DNA from: Caulobacter flavus
GTDB lineage: Bacteria; Pseudomonadota; Alphaproteobacteria; Caulobacterales; Caulobacteraceae
NCBI RefSeq assembly: GCF_003722335.1
Contig: NZ_CP026100.1
Span: forward strand, 372,001 to 436,000
Length of the DNA stretch: 64,000 bases
Direction: 5' to 3'
The position numbers were made by a program, and so were the translations under genes. Below, one piece after another: positions 51,741 through 60,412 of this stretch (the first letter of the stretch is position 1; each line of letters opens with the position of its first letter). A model generated the notes under the pieces. It was not told where the DNA came from and made no database searches. It saw only the letters and a program-made list of their open reading frames with translations.

Positions 51741-51876
51741 GGGCAGGCTTCCGGTGGTCGATTCGGCGGCAACCTAGCCTCGCGGACGGCGCCGCCGGAA
51801 GGCCGCAGTTCGCGGCTGTTGCATCGACTCCCCCAAGCGACGATTTTCGCGCCGTTTTTCAGCGAGCGGGGCAGGC

Positions 51877-52929
51877 ATGCGGGCTTGGATTCTCAGAACA
51901 TTGGTCGCTCTTGCGGCGCTCTTGGGGACTGTCGTCCCCGCCCTGGCGGCCTCCAGGCCCATCCCGATCAAGGTGGTGGTCGTCACCACCTTCGAGATCG
52001 GGGCCGACACCGGCGACGTCGCCGGCGAGTTCCAGCCCTGGGTCGAGGGCTGGCCGCTGAAGAAGGAAATCAAGGTGCCGGGCATCCGCCACGTCGCCCG
52101 CTATTCCGACGACGGCGTGCTGGCCATCGTCAGCGACATGCGCGGCCGCACCCGTGAAAGCGTCGCGGCCCTTATCCTGTCCAGCCAGTTCGACCTCTCC
52201 AAGGCCTACTGGATCGTCAGCGGCATCGCCGGGGTCGATCCGGGCGCGGCCTCGGTGGGCAGCGCCGCCTGGGCCCGCTACGTCGTCGACGCCGACCCGA
52301 TCTACGAGGTCGACGACCGCGAGATCCCGGCCGACTGGCCCTACGGCCTCTATTCCAACGACGCCGACCGCCCGAACGTGAAGGGCAAGGCCGAAGGCTC
52401 CAGCGCCATGGTCTGGACGCTGGATCGCGGCCTGGTCGACTGGGCCTACGACCTGACCAAGGACGTGGCGCTGCCCGACAATCCCGACCTGCAGAAGCTG
52501 CGCGCCGGCTATGTGAAGGAGCCGCAGGCCCAGCGCCCGCCGTTCGTGCTGCAGGGCGACGCCCTGGGCGCCGTGCGCTTCTGGCACGGCACGCACCGCA
52601 CCCAGTGGGCCCGCGACTGGGTCAGGCTCTGGACCGACGGCGCGGGGACCTTCACCATGAGCGACTGCGAAGACCAGGGGATCCTCGACGTGCTCGACGC
52701 CCATGCCGACAGCGGCCGCATCGACCGGCGCCGGGTGCTGGTGCTGCGCACCGCCAGCAACTACACCCGCCCGCCGCTGGGCGAGCCGACCTTCCCGCGC
52801 GTGCTGCACGACGACGGGGCCAAGGCCGCCTTCGAAGCCGAATTCCTGGTCGGGGGCGTCGTGGCCCGCGACCTCGTCAAGAACTGGGGCCGTCGCGCGA
52901 CGGCCCTGCCGCAAGTCGGAGCCCGATAG
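51877..52929 (+). CDS. purine nucleoside permease family protein (NUP)
   Basis: A 350-aa protein with a signal sequence (MRAWILRTLVALAALLGTVV). The NUP domain contains VVVVTTFEIGADTGDVAGEF, IVSGIAGVDPGAASVGSAAW and RTASNYTRPP. Despite its name from yeast NUP, the bacterial family is secreted and related to nucleoside phosphorylases. It ends 3 bp before the NCS2 permease gene, so the two form an operon: periplasmic processing, then base uptake. Confidence 0.85.
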   Translation: MRAWILRTLVALAALLGTVVPALAASRPIPIKVVVVTTFEIGADTGDVAGEFQPWVEGWPLKKEIKVPGIRHVARYSDDGVLAIVSDMRGRTRESVAALILSSQFDLSKAYWIVSGIAGVDPGAASVGSAAWARYVVDADPIYEVDDREIPADWPYGLYSNDADRPNVKGKAEGSSAMVWTLDRGLVDWAYDLTKDVALPDNPDLQKLRAGYVKEPQAQRPPFVLQGDALGAVRFWHGTHRTQWARDWVRLWTDGAGTFTMSDCEDQGILDVLDAHADSGRIDRRRVLVLRTASNYTRPPLGEPTFPRVLHDDGAKAAFEAEFLVGGVVARDLVKNWGRRATALPQVGAR

Positions 52930-52932
52930 GCC

Positions 52933-54249
52933 ATGCTCGAACGCCTCTTCAAGCTGCAGGCCCTGGGCGCCAACGTCCGCACCGAGGTGCTGGCCGGCTT
53001 CACCACCTTCATGACCATGGCCTACATCGTCGTGGTCAATCCGGCGATCCTCAGCGAGACCGGCATGCCGATCGCCGCCGTCGCCGCGGCCACCTGCCTG
53101 GCCGCCGGCCTCGGCTCGATCCTGATGGGGCTGATCGCCAACTACCCGCTGGCGCTCGCGCCCGGCATGGGCCTCAACGCCTACTTCACCTACACCGTGG
53201 TCAAGGGCATGGGCGTGCCGTGGGAGACCGCGCTGGGCTGCGTGTTCATCTCGGGCGTGGCCTTCCTGATCCTGACCGTGGCGGGCATCCGCCAGATGAT
53301 CGTGGCGGCCATCCCCCGGCCGCTGTTCTCGGCCGTCGCGGCGGGCGTTGGCTTGTTCATCGCCTTCATCGGCCTCAAGAGCGCCGGCGTCATCGTCGCC
53401 AACCCGGCCACGGCCGTGGCGCTGGGCGACCTGACCACGCCGTCGGCGGCGCTGGCCCTGATCGGCCTCGTCGCCATCGCCGCCCTTCAGGCCTGGCGGG
53501 TCAAGGGCGCGATCCTGATCGGCATCCTGCTGGCCGCCGCGGCCGGCTGGCTCCTGGGCCTGTCGAAGTTCACGCCCGGCGCCTACAGCCTGTCGGACCT
53601 GTCGGCGACCATGTTCAAGATGGACGTCGGCGCGGCCCTGCACCTGCAGGGCGGCATGGGCATCGCGCTGCTCGAGATCATCTTCGTCTTCCTGTTCGTC
53701 GACCTGTTCGACAACGTCGGCACCCTGGTGGCCGTCACCAAGAAGGCCGGCCTCGTCCAGCCCGACGGCACGATCCCGCGCCTCAACCGCATCCTCACCG
53801 CCGACTCGGCCGCCACCATGATCGGCGCGGCGGCCGGCACCAGCACCGTGTGCAGCTACATTGAGAGCGCCTCGGGCGTCACCGCCGGCGGCCGCACGGG
53901 CCTGACCGCCGTGGTGGTCGGGATCCTCTTCCTGGTCACCCTGTTCTTCGCCCCGCTGGTGCAGGCCATCCCGGCCGCCGCCACCGCCCCGGCCCTGGTG
54001 CTGGTGGGCGCGCTGATGATCGGTTCGCTGGCGGAAGTCGACTGGGCCGACCCCACGGTGGCCATCCCCGCCTTCCTGACGGTGATCACCATCCCGCTGA
54101 CCTTCTCGATCGCCAACGGCCTGGCGTTCGGCATCACCAGCTACGCCGTCCTCAAGGCCGTGACCGGCAAGCTGCGCAAGGGCGACTGGCTGCTCGTCGT
54201 GCTGGCGGCGCTGTTCGTGATCCGCTTCGTCTATCTGGCGAAAGGCTGA
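52933..54249 (+). CDS. NCS2-family purine (adenine/guanine/hypoxanthine) permease
   Basis: A 438-aa, about 12-helix transporter: YIVVVNPAILSETGMP near the N-terminus, LALAPGMGLNAYF, FLFVDLFDNVGTLVAVTKKA and AAGTSTVCSYIESASGV. These are hallmarks of the AzgA-like branch for adenine, guanine and hypoxanthine uptake by proton symport. The length is normal. Confidence 0.9.
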   Translation: MLERLFKLQALGANVRTEVLAGFTTFMTMAYIVVVNPAILSETGMPIAAVAAATCLAAGLGSILMGLIANYPLALAPGMGLNAYFTYTVVKGMGVPWETALGCVFISGVAFLILTVAGIRQMIVAAIPRPLFSAVAAGVGLFIAFIGLKSAGVIVANPATAVALGDLTTPSAALALIGLVAIAALQAWRVKGAILIGILLAAAAGWLLGLSKFTPGAYSLSDLSATMFKMDVGAALHLQGGMGIALLEIIFVFLFVDLFDNVGTLVAVTKKAGLVQPDGTIPRLNRILTADSAATMIGAAAGTSTVCSYIESASGVTAGGRTGLTAVVVGILFLVTLFFAPLVQAIPAAATAPALVLVGALMIGSLAEVDWADPTVAIPAFLTVITIPLTFSIANGLAFGITSYAVLKAVTGKLRKGDWLLVVLAALFVIRFVYLAKG

Positions 54250-54307
54250 CCAAAACCCTTTGCGCGAGCGCGGCTTTCGGCTAAGACCGCGCTTCCGCAA
54301 GGCGGAT

Positions 54308-54384
54308 GCACCCGTAGCTCAGCTGGATAGAGCGTTGCCCTCCGAAGGCAAAGGTCACACGTTCGAATCGTGTCGGGTGCGCCA
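54308..54384 (+). tRNA. tRNA-Arg(CCG)
   Basis: 77 nt with CCA: acceptor GCACCCG/CGGGTGC, anticodon loop CTCCGAA (anticodon CCG), T loop TTCGAATC. It is followed 20 bp later by tRNA-Arg(ACG), probably in one transcript. Confidence 0.95.
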
Positions 54385-54404
54385 GCCGTCTTGCCAAGAA
54401 ATGC

Positions 54405-54481
54405 GCGCCCGTAGCTCAGCTGGATAGAGCATCAGACTACGAATCTGAGGGTCGGACGTTCGAATCGTTCCGGGCGCGCCA
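54405..54481 (+). tRNA. tRNA-Arg(ACG), second copy and probable attachment site
   Basis: Identical over 77 nt to 46515-46591, in the opposite orientation. Its 3' part is overlapped by the 3' end of the serine recombinase gene on the other strand, as expected when a mobile element integrates into a tRNA. The tRNA itself is complete. Confidence 0.95.
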
Positions 54482-56113
54482 CTTCGGTCTAAAACTGCGA
54501 ACTTCCAGAATCGCTGTGTTTTCGCCCGTTGAGGCGGCCAGGGTTCGGAGCAGGTCAGTCCGATTTCCCATAATTTGGATCTCTTTCGTCGAAAGCACTT
54601 CGACGCGCTGAGCCACGGCGCGGACGTGTTCGCGGCGGTATGAGCCATCTTCGGCCCGAAGGCGCGCCTTTGCCGCCTGGGCGAAGGCTTTCAGCTTTTC
54701 GGGCGTGAGGCTTGGCCCCAGGCGCTCAATGGCCGCCTCTGCCCTGTCTGCATCTGCGCGAGCCTCGTCCCGCATGGAGGCAAGCTCCTTCATGCGATCC
54801 TTGAAGTCCTGGTCGGCCGTGTCGGCTACGCCGTCCTCGATCGCCTGGTAGAGCCGCGAGAGCTTTGCGGCGGCGGTGGCGGCCCGCCGACGCAGCTCGG
54901 TGACGTGGGCGTGCCGGCGGTCGATCCATTCGGCCCGGCGGTCCAGGACGTTCCCCAACAAGACCTCCAGACGCTCGCTGTGGAGCAGGCGCCGCTCCAG
55001 ATGATCAACGACGGCGTCGTCGAGCTTGTCCATCGGCACGGTGATTCCCGCGCACGCCTCCTTGCCCATCCGAGCCTTGGTCGAGCAGGTGTAGTAGCGA
55101 TAGGCGCCGTTCTTCCCGGTTCGCAGGGTCATGGCGCCGCCGCAGATTCCGCAAAAGCAGATGCCGCCCAGGAGGGTGCCGGGGGCTACGAAGCGCGGGC
55201 TCATGAATGAGGCATGGCGCAAGCGCAGCGAGTCCTGCACTGCCTGGAACTCCTCGACCGAGACGATGGCGGGCACAGCGCAGATCGCGTGTTCCTCCTC
55301 GGGCAGTTTGGTCTTGGTCTTGTGGTCCCTGGCGTTGAAGTGGTGCTCGCCCTTGTAGGTGGGGCGATTGAGGATCTTATGGATCGCATCAATGCCAAAC
55401 CGCCCGCCATCGCGGGTGCGGACGTTGTTGTCGTTGAGGTGATTACAGATGGCCTTGAAGCCCATCGGCCCGCAGCCATCCACGCCGAATAGGGCAAGCT
55501 TGTAGATCAGCCGGATCTTCTCGGCCTGGATGGGGTCGATCTCCAGCTTCTTCTTCAGCTTGGCCCCGCGCTCCTCGGCCACGACGACGCGATAGCCCAG
55601 CGGCGGGCGCGAACCGTTCCAGAAGCCCTGACGGGCGTTCTCCTTCATGGCCCGCAGAGTGTGCTTGGCGTTCTCGCGCGATTGGTACTCGTCGAAGAGG
55701 GCCATGATCTTGCGCATCATGGTGCTCATCGGATCATCGCCCAGCTCCTGGGTGATGGAGACCAGGCGCACGCCGTTCTTGGCCAGCTTTCGGACGTAGA
55801 ACTCGAACTGGAATTGGTCGCGGAAGAAGCGCGAGAACGAATGGACGATGATGACGTCGAACGCCGCCGGCTTGGCCATGGCCGCTTCGATCATGGCCTG
55901 AAACGAGGGCCTGCGATCGTCGGTTGCGGTGTTGCCGGGTTCGATGAACACCTCGCCCAAAGCCCAGCCCTTGCCGGCGCAATAGGCCTCAAGCTGGCGG
56001 CGCTGGTCTGGGATGGAGAGATCGCTTTCGGCCTGACGGCCGGTCGAGACGCGCAGGTACAGGGCGGCTCGCGACGCCGTGGAGGTCTGTTCGGGGACCA
56101 TCGCGTCGCGCAT
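54437..56113 (-). CDS. large serine recombinase (integrase), C-terminus read from tRNA-Arg
   Basis: A 558-aa protein. Catalytic domain: AALYLRVSTGRQAESDLSIP (active Ser), VIIVHSFSRFFRDQFQFEFY and FDEYQSRENAKHTLRAM. Recombinase domain: NRPTYKGEHHFNARD. Zinc ribbon: CFCGICGGAMTLRTGKNGAY, then YYTC and C. A coiled-coil region follows. The last 15 residues (KWRARNDSNVRPSDS) are the antisense of tRNA-Arg(ACG), so integration supplied the C-terminus. ATG 56113 and ATG 56101 are both possible starts. Confidence 0.9.
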   Translation of the reverse strand: MRDAMVPEQTSTASRAALYLRVSTGRQAESDLSIPDQRRQLEAYCAGKGWALGEVFIEPGNTATDDRRPSFQAMIEAAMAKPAAFDVIIVHSFSRFFRDQFQFEFYVRKLAKNGVRLVSITQELGDDPMSTMMRKIMALFDEYQSRENAKHTLRAMKENARQGFWNGSRPPLGYRVVVAEERGAKLKKKLEIDPIQAEKIRLIYKLALFGVDGCGPMGFKAICNHLNDNNVRTRDGGRFGIDAIHKILNRPTYKGEHHFNARDHKTKTKLPEEEHAICAVPAIVSVEEFQAVQDSLRLRHASFMSPRFVAPGTLLGGICFCGICGGAMTLRTGKNGAYRYYTCSTKARMGKEACAGITVPMDKLDDAVVDHLERRLLHSERLEVLLGNVLDRRAEWIDRRHAHVTELRRRAATAAAKLSRLYQAIEDGVADTADQDFKDRMKELASMRDEARADADRAEAAIERLGPSLTPEKLKAFAQAAKARLRAEDGSYRREHVRAVAQRVEVLSTKEIQIMGNRTDLLRTLAASTGENTAILEVRSFRPKWRARNDSNVRPSDS

Positions 56114-56127
56114 CGGGGGCTCCTGCT

Positions 56128-56286
56128 TTATCGTGGGAGATCACCGAACAAGTCGTCGAGCACGTCGGCGAAGAAGGCTTCGATGATCCGGGCTTCGTGG
56201 TCGGTCACCGGAACTGCTTGCGGCCAGTCGTCGGTGACGGTGATGGGGGTGTCGCGCTTCTGTCGCGGCGCTTGACGGTCGAGCAA
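56128..56286 (-). CDS. small protein upstream of the serine recombinase
   Basis: A frame ending in TAA at 56128-56130 encodes a 52-aa acidic C-terminus (TDHEARIIEAFFADVLDDLF, ending GDLPR). A TTG at 56286 is the only reasonable start; upstream the frame is open but has no ATG or GTG. Short acidic proteins of this kind directly precede large serine recombinases in alphaproteobacteria as far as I recall. The 14-bp spacing suggests coupling. Confidence 0.4.
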   Translation of the reverse strand: MLDRQAPRQKRDTPITVTDDWPQAVPVTDHEARIIEAFFADVLDDLFGDLPR

Positions 56287-56479
56287 GGGGGCGGGGGCGG
56301 AATGGCGCCTAGACGGGGTGAAACTGTACCTACAGCTTAGAGCGCGCGGTCCTGGCGGGGTGAGCGGCGGCGTTCCGGCGAGAGGCGAGGTTCACGGGGC
56401 ATGGCCGAGCGTTCCGTCCAAAGCGGGACGCCAAGCGTTGATCTATGGTGGCAGAGCCTCAATCACGCCCATGCCGCGC

Positions 56480-57103
56480 CTACCCACCCTCTGAGACCTT
56501 TCCGCCCTGATCCACGCGAGTGGACCAGTCGATCCAGGCCTCGGTCACCAACGGCTGATGACAGCCGGGGCAGCGCATGGCGGCCAGATCTCTGGCCGCG
56601 CCGCTCAGGAGGAAATGGACTTCCTGATGGTCGTCAGGATCTATGGCCTTGACCGCAGCCGCGATCTTGGCGGCCACGCCGGTCGGATCGGTGGCCGCAG
56701 TCCGGGGTAGCGCCTCTAACAGCTTCTGCCGTTCGCGAAACAGGCCAGTGAGCATCTTGTCGATACGGGCCATTTCCCGCCCCTGGGGAAGCTCCAGCTG
56801 CTCCCGGCGGGAAATCCCAAACCAGTTGTGGTTCTGGACGACGTCGCTCTCAAGATCGCCCCAGCGCACGAGGAGCCGGCGGATACGGATGTCCGCCAAC
56901 GACATGCCATGGCCATCATCAATGATGTTAATCCGCCAGCCCGCCGATGCGCTTGGCGGTGTGAATTCGACGATCACATATGAAGCGTCGGCGTCGTAGG
57001 CGTTCCTGGCCAGCTCGATAATCGCAGCCTCCGGGCCGCTTATCAGTTGATCCCCTACGGTCCGGATGATCCGCGCGCGCGGCTTGAATTCTAGTTGCTG
57101 CAT
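56480..57103 (-). CDS. truncated GHKL ATPase joined to an unrelated C-terminal segment
   Basis: A 207-aa protein from ATG 57103. Residues 1-70 are a Hsp90-like ATP-binding N-terminus: QLISGPEAAIIELARNAYDA (N-box Glu/Asn/Asp) and IDDGHGMS (G1 box). The G2/G3 boxes expected next are missing. Instead RRLLVRWGDLESDVVQNHNW begins an unrelated helical part ending with MRCPGCHQPL, a CxxC pair. The join looks like a deletion fusion in decayed mobile DNA. ATPase activity is unlikely. Confidence 0.5.
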   Translation of the reverse strand: MQQLEFKPRARIIRTVGDQLISGPEAAIIELARNAYDADASYVIVEFTPPSASAGWRINIIDDGHGMSLADIRIRRLLVRWGDLESDVVQNHNWFGISRREQLELPQGREMARIDKMLTGLFRERQKLLEALPRTAATDPTGVAAKIAAAVKAIDPDDHQEVHFLLSGAARDLAAMRCPGCHQPLVTEAWIDWSTRVDQGGKVSEGG

Positions 57104-57341
57104 TTCAAGCCCGACACACCCGAAGCTAGCGTCACCATAAGAGCCAAACCTACGGCTGTCGATTTTGCTCTGCCCATTTATGGTCCGTTCCACACCCTGG
57201 TCCAAGGCGAGGGCGTTGCGAGGTCCCTAGCCACAGGCACAGTCCGATCACAGGATGGTGAGGTCAGAATCGGCTCGGGCGCGAGGTCGAGGGCTGATTC
57301 TCCATCATGTAAAAGCGTGTAGAAGCCCCAAGCTGCCTACC

Positions 57342-57773
57342 ATGTCCGATGAATCCGAACCAATGCCGCCTAAGCGGCTCTACGACAAAGGCGAGCGTCG
57401 GCATAAGCATGTCGGGCGCACTGATGAGCCGGAGATCGAGTTCGTGCCAGGTAACCCTCGCATGTGGGTTGGCAAGTGTCCAAAATCACTGACGCCGGAC
57501 GACCATTCTCGGCTTGTGAATGAGGCCCTGGCAGGCAGCAACGGTGACCGGGACTTAGACTTCCCCAAGAAGATCTATGCCGTCCATGGCGGCGCCATCT
57601 ACGAAGGCCAGACCACCGATCAAGGCCGATCCTACCATGGCTACCCATATAGGGGTAAACTTGCGCAGGGCCTTATCGATGCCCTAAGGAAAGTCGCTGT
57701 CTCTAAGGGCTGCGACAAAGAGTTCGACGTTTGGACGAAGCGTCACATCGAGGTCCACGGCACATGGCGCTAG
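57342..57773 (+). CDS. unknown protein paired with an ImmA/IrrE-type peptidase
   Basis: A 143-aa protein from ATG 57342 (MSDESEPMPPKRLYDKGERR). It has Trp/Gly motifs (NPRMWVGKCPKSL, AVHGGAIYEGQTTDQGRSYH, GYPYRGKL) and no recognised domain. Its stop overlaps the start of the peptidase gene (ATGGCGCTAG), so the two are translated together. It could be a partner or substrate of the peptidase. Confidence 0.6.
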   Translation: MSDESEPMPPKRLYDKGERRHKHVGRTDEPEIEFVPGNPRMWVGKCPKSLTPDDHSRLVNEALAGSNGDRDLDFPKKIYAVHGGAIYEGQTTDQGRSYHGYPYRGKLAQGLIDALRKVAVSKGCDKEFDVWTKRHIEVHGTWR

Positions 57774-59194
57774 CCGCCCGACTCAAGTTCGATCTGCAGC
57801 CGCACGCTGAGCCTGAGCGGGTTACGACGCGCACCTTGTCGATCCTGGTCGACGACTTCGTTGTCTGGCCTGTCCGTGGTGAAGGCGACGTACGTCTTGA
57901 GATCCATGTTGACGACCTCCTCGCCCACCTCACCGACTTCTGGAAGCCTCTAATGCTCCGGCAAGTCTATCCCGTTGACGTCACACCGCTCAGGCCATCG
58001 GATCTTCGACGCGCCGCAGAACGTCGCTGGATCGATAATACCTCGGCGACGATGGAGGCTGAGGAAGAGGCGATCACCAACTTCGAGGAAGCCCACGACC
58101 TTTCCCACGCGTTCGCGGGCCTCTATGGGCTTCCGAGTTTTTGGCTCCTGCGAGCAGGCGACCAGTTCATGGTCGAGGCGCCAGGTTTCATGGATCGCCT
58201 GCCCTTCGCGGAGGTGCGCGCGGCTCTCACCCAGGTTGGTGACGAAATCTGCCAGATCCTCCGGGTCTCGGACGAGGCGCGTTGGGAAGCGGCGATCAAG
58301 GCATGGAAGGATCGCGACGCGGGCGACGCGGCGGCTCTGCTCGCCTGGTCGGCGGGTCTAGATCGCGGGACCGCTAAGAGCCTGATCGCCGACGGAGCCT
58401 TGACGGCACCTAGGAACTTCGAGGACGCCGCTAACGACGATGATCCAATCCGGATCGCGGCCCGAATGGCGGGTGCGCTGCCGCCTGAACAGATTCGTGC
58501 CATCCTGGATCTGGCGCGGCAATTCAAGGCCAACGGTGCCAATGCGCTTCGGGAGTTATCGGAGGCGTGTCTAGCGGATTTGTCCGAAAACTATCTCCGA
58601 GCACTTCCCTTTCAGCAAGGGGAGGCCGCCGCCCGGCTAGCGCGCGAAAAGCTTGAGCTCGGCGTTGATGACCCAGTTCCGGTTTTCGATATCGTGACCA
58701 AGCTTGGCGTCGAGTGGCGCACGGCCCCTGCTGAACCACACAGTCTTGATGGATTGGCGATCTGGGGGCCGGGGCACGGACCAGGTGTTTTCCTCAACAG
58801 CGCAAGCCGCAGAATCCTTCGAAGGGACGAACGCGACGTTCGGCAGAGCCCGAGCGCTCGGGTGACCATGGCTCACGAGCTCTGCCACTTGTTGCTCGAT
58901 GGAGGCCACGCTCTTTCGGCCGTGGAGGTCCTAAAGGCGCGAATGCCTGTCGGTGTCGAGCAACGTGCGAAGTCGTTTGCTGGCGAATTTCTGTTGCCTA
59001 CCCACGTGGCAGGATACCATTGGCATCAAGCCGGGCGCCCCCGTGATCGTGCAAGCCTCGATGAACTCGTGAGCAGTTTGGTCGAAGCATTTGCTGTCAC
59101 AAGGGCTGTGGCGAGTTGGAAGGTCGAACACGCCGCCAAAGCTGAGGATATCGACCTCACAGCCATCTTGGATTCGATTGCGCCGGGCCGGTAA
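57764..59194 (+). CDS. ImmA/IrrE-family metallopeptidase, large form
   Basis: A 476-aa protein from ATG 57764. The zinc-peptidase signature TMAHELCHLLLDGG (HExxH) lies at about residue 370, with AKSFAGEFLLPTHVAG (the third ligand region) after it. The first 280 residues have no recognised fold. ImmA/IrrE peptidases cleave repressors or antitoxins in mobile elements. No XRE repressor is fused or adjacent; the coupled 143-aa protein is the only obvious partner. Confidence 0.75.
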   Translation: MALAARLKFDLQPHAEPERVTTRTLSILVDDFVVWPVRGEGDVRLEIHVDDLLAHLTDFWKPLMLRQVYPVDVTPLRPSDLRRAAERRWIDNTSATMEAEEEAITNFEEAHDLSHAFAGLYGLPSFWLLRAGDQFMVEAPGFMDRLPFAEVRAALTQVGDEICQILRVSDEARWEAAIKAWKDRDAGDAAALLAWSAGLDRGTAKSLIADGALTAPRNFEDAANDDDPIRIAARMAGALPPEQIRAILDLARQFKANGANALRELSEACLADLSENYLRALPFQQGEAAARLAREKLELGVDDPVPVFDIVTKLGVEWRTAPAEPHSLDGLAIWGPGHGPGVFLNSASRRILRRDERDVRQSPSARVTMAHELCHLLLDGGHALSAVEVLKARMPVGVEQRAKSFAGEFLLPTHVAGYHWHQAGRPRDRASLDELVSSLVEAFAVTRAVASWKVEHAAKAEDIDLTAILDSIAPGR

Positions 59195-59519
59195 GCGGTC
59201 CTGATCGACTCTTCGCGAACCCCATGGCGTTCGCTTCAAGCGCTAGCGTCTAGAGGGCCATGGCATATGCATAGTTCTCAGTCCCGACCGCTTCAGCGCG
59301 CCATTTTCTCCCCATCCTGTTTTCAAGAGCTTAGCGCTTAGGCGTCGCGGGATGGTCGACCGCGGTCGGGCTCTCGCCGGCATCGTGGTCGGGGCTTCGA
59401 ATTCCCGGGGCCGCTCCCCTTCGTCCCATATCCGCGCGACGCGCCACGTGACGCTGGGTTGCAATGCGGCAACCTCTCGCCCTACCACTAACCTGGGCGT
59501 TGCGAACGGAGGGGCGACG
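59195..59519. other. 325-bp intergenic region, probable right edge of the tRNA-Arg mobile segment
   Basis: No complete gene. AGCGCGCCA at about 59307-59315 resembles the last bases of tRNA-Arg (GGCGCGCCA), but the match is too short to call an attachment site. The base composition returns to chromosomal style after about 59.34 kb. A promoter for the 59520 gene may lie here. Confidence 0.35.
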
Positions 59520-60383
59520 ATGCGCGGCTGGATGGCGGCGATCTGCATGGGGCTGGTCGGCTTGGCTTCGTTCGCGCCCGCGAGGGGATGGTCCGCGCCC
59601 AAGCGCGAGGCGGCCGACGCTCGCGACGCCGAGCTTCCGAGCTGCGCGACGCCCCTGGCGCGCGCGGTGGTGCTGCCGCCCAAGACCGCGTGGTGGACGG
59701 AGGCCGGCCTGTCCAATCCGGAGTCGATCGTGAAGCTGCTGGCGCTTCGCTCCGGCTGCCTACGGCTGATCGAACCGCCGGCGGCCGGCGCGCCGGCGCC
59801 CCGGTCGCCGGTGGACTACCAGCTCGTCCTCGACATCGGCGCGGCGGCCGGCGGCAAGGACAGCGGGGGCGGATCGGCCGGGATGGGCAAGCGCTTGAGC
59901 GCGGTCACCGGCGTGCTGCGGGGCAGGAAGGTCGACGCGCTCGCGCTGATCACGCTCGTGGAGACGCGCAATTCCGAACAGATCTACCTGGCGCAGGGCG
60001 CCGCGCGAAAGAAGGAGCTGGATTTCGATCGGGCCCGTCCTCCGGCCTGGGCCGCCATCGCCACGACCTATTCCAACACCGAGTTCGGCAAGGTCGTCGC
60101 GGCCGCCTACTTCAAGGCCTACGCCGATCTCGTGCGCTACCTGCAGGATCATCCGTCGGCCCCGACGGACCCCGGCGACGGCGCGGGCAAGGCCCATCGC
60201 GTGACCAAGACGATGATGATGCGAGAGCAACCTTCGCCTTCTTCGGTCGAGGTGCGGAGCCTTTCGTCGAACGACGTCGTTTATCCGACGGGCCAGAAGA
60301 ACGGCGTCTGGTGCGAAGTGGACGACGAGAACGGCAACCGGGGCTGGGTGTCGTCGGCGTTCATCACGCCGGACGGACGATAG
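59520..60383 (+). CDS. secreted CsgG-like protein with SH3-type domain
   Basis: A 287-aa protein with a signal peptide (MRGWMAAICMGLVGLASFAP). Residues about 55-200 resemble the CsgG/LpoB-like curli-assembly fold: ALRSGCLRLIE, VDYQLVLDIGAAAGG, VLRGRKVDALALITLVETRN. The C-terminal 70 residues form a bacterial SH3 domain (KTMMMREQPSPSSVEVRSLS and GVWCEVDDENGNRGWVSSAF). An envelope peptidoglycan-linked role is likely. Its closeness to the T6SS gene tssK suggests a part in that locus. Confidence 0.65.
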   Translation: MRGWMAAICMGLVGLASFAPARGWSAPKREAADARDAELPSCATPLARAVVLPPKTAWWTEAGLSNPESIVKLLALRSGCLRLIEPPAAGAPAPRSPVDYQLVLDIGAAAGGKDSGGGSAGMGKRLSAVTGVLRGRKVDALALITLVETRNSEQIYLAQGAARKKELDFDRARPPAWAAIATTYSNTEFGKVVAAAYFKAYADLVRYLQDHPSAPTDPGDGAGKAHRVTKTMMMREQPSPSSVEVRSLSSNDVVYPTGQKNGVWCEVDDENGNRGWVSSAFITPDGR

Positions 60384-60412
60384 GGCGGCTTCGGGGAAGG
60401 GCTGGGCTTGAG

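Noticed and set aside
51859..54300. 813-aa open frame on the minus strand
   Set aside because: Antisense to the NUP and NCS2 genes; His/Gly/Asp-rich low-complexity translation typical of GC-rich shadows.
59300..59320. Right attachment site of the tRNA-Arg segment
   Set aside because: Only about 8 bases resemble the tRNA 3' end, too little to distinguish from chance in this composition.
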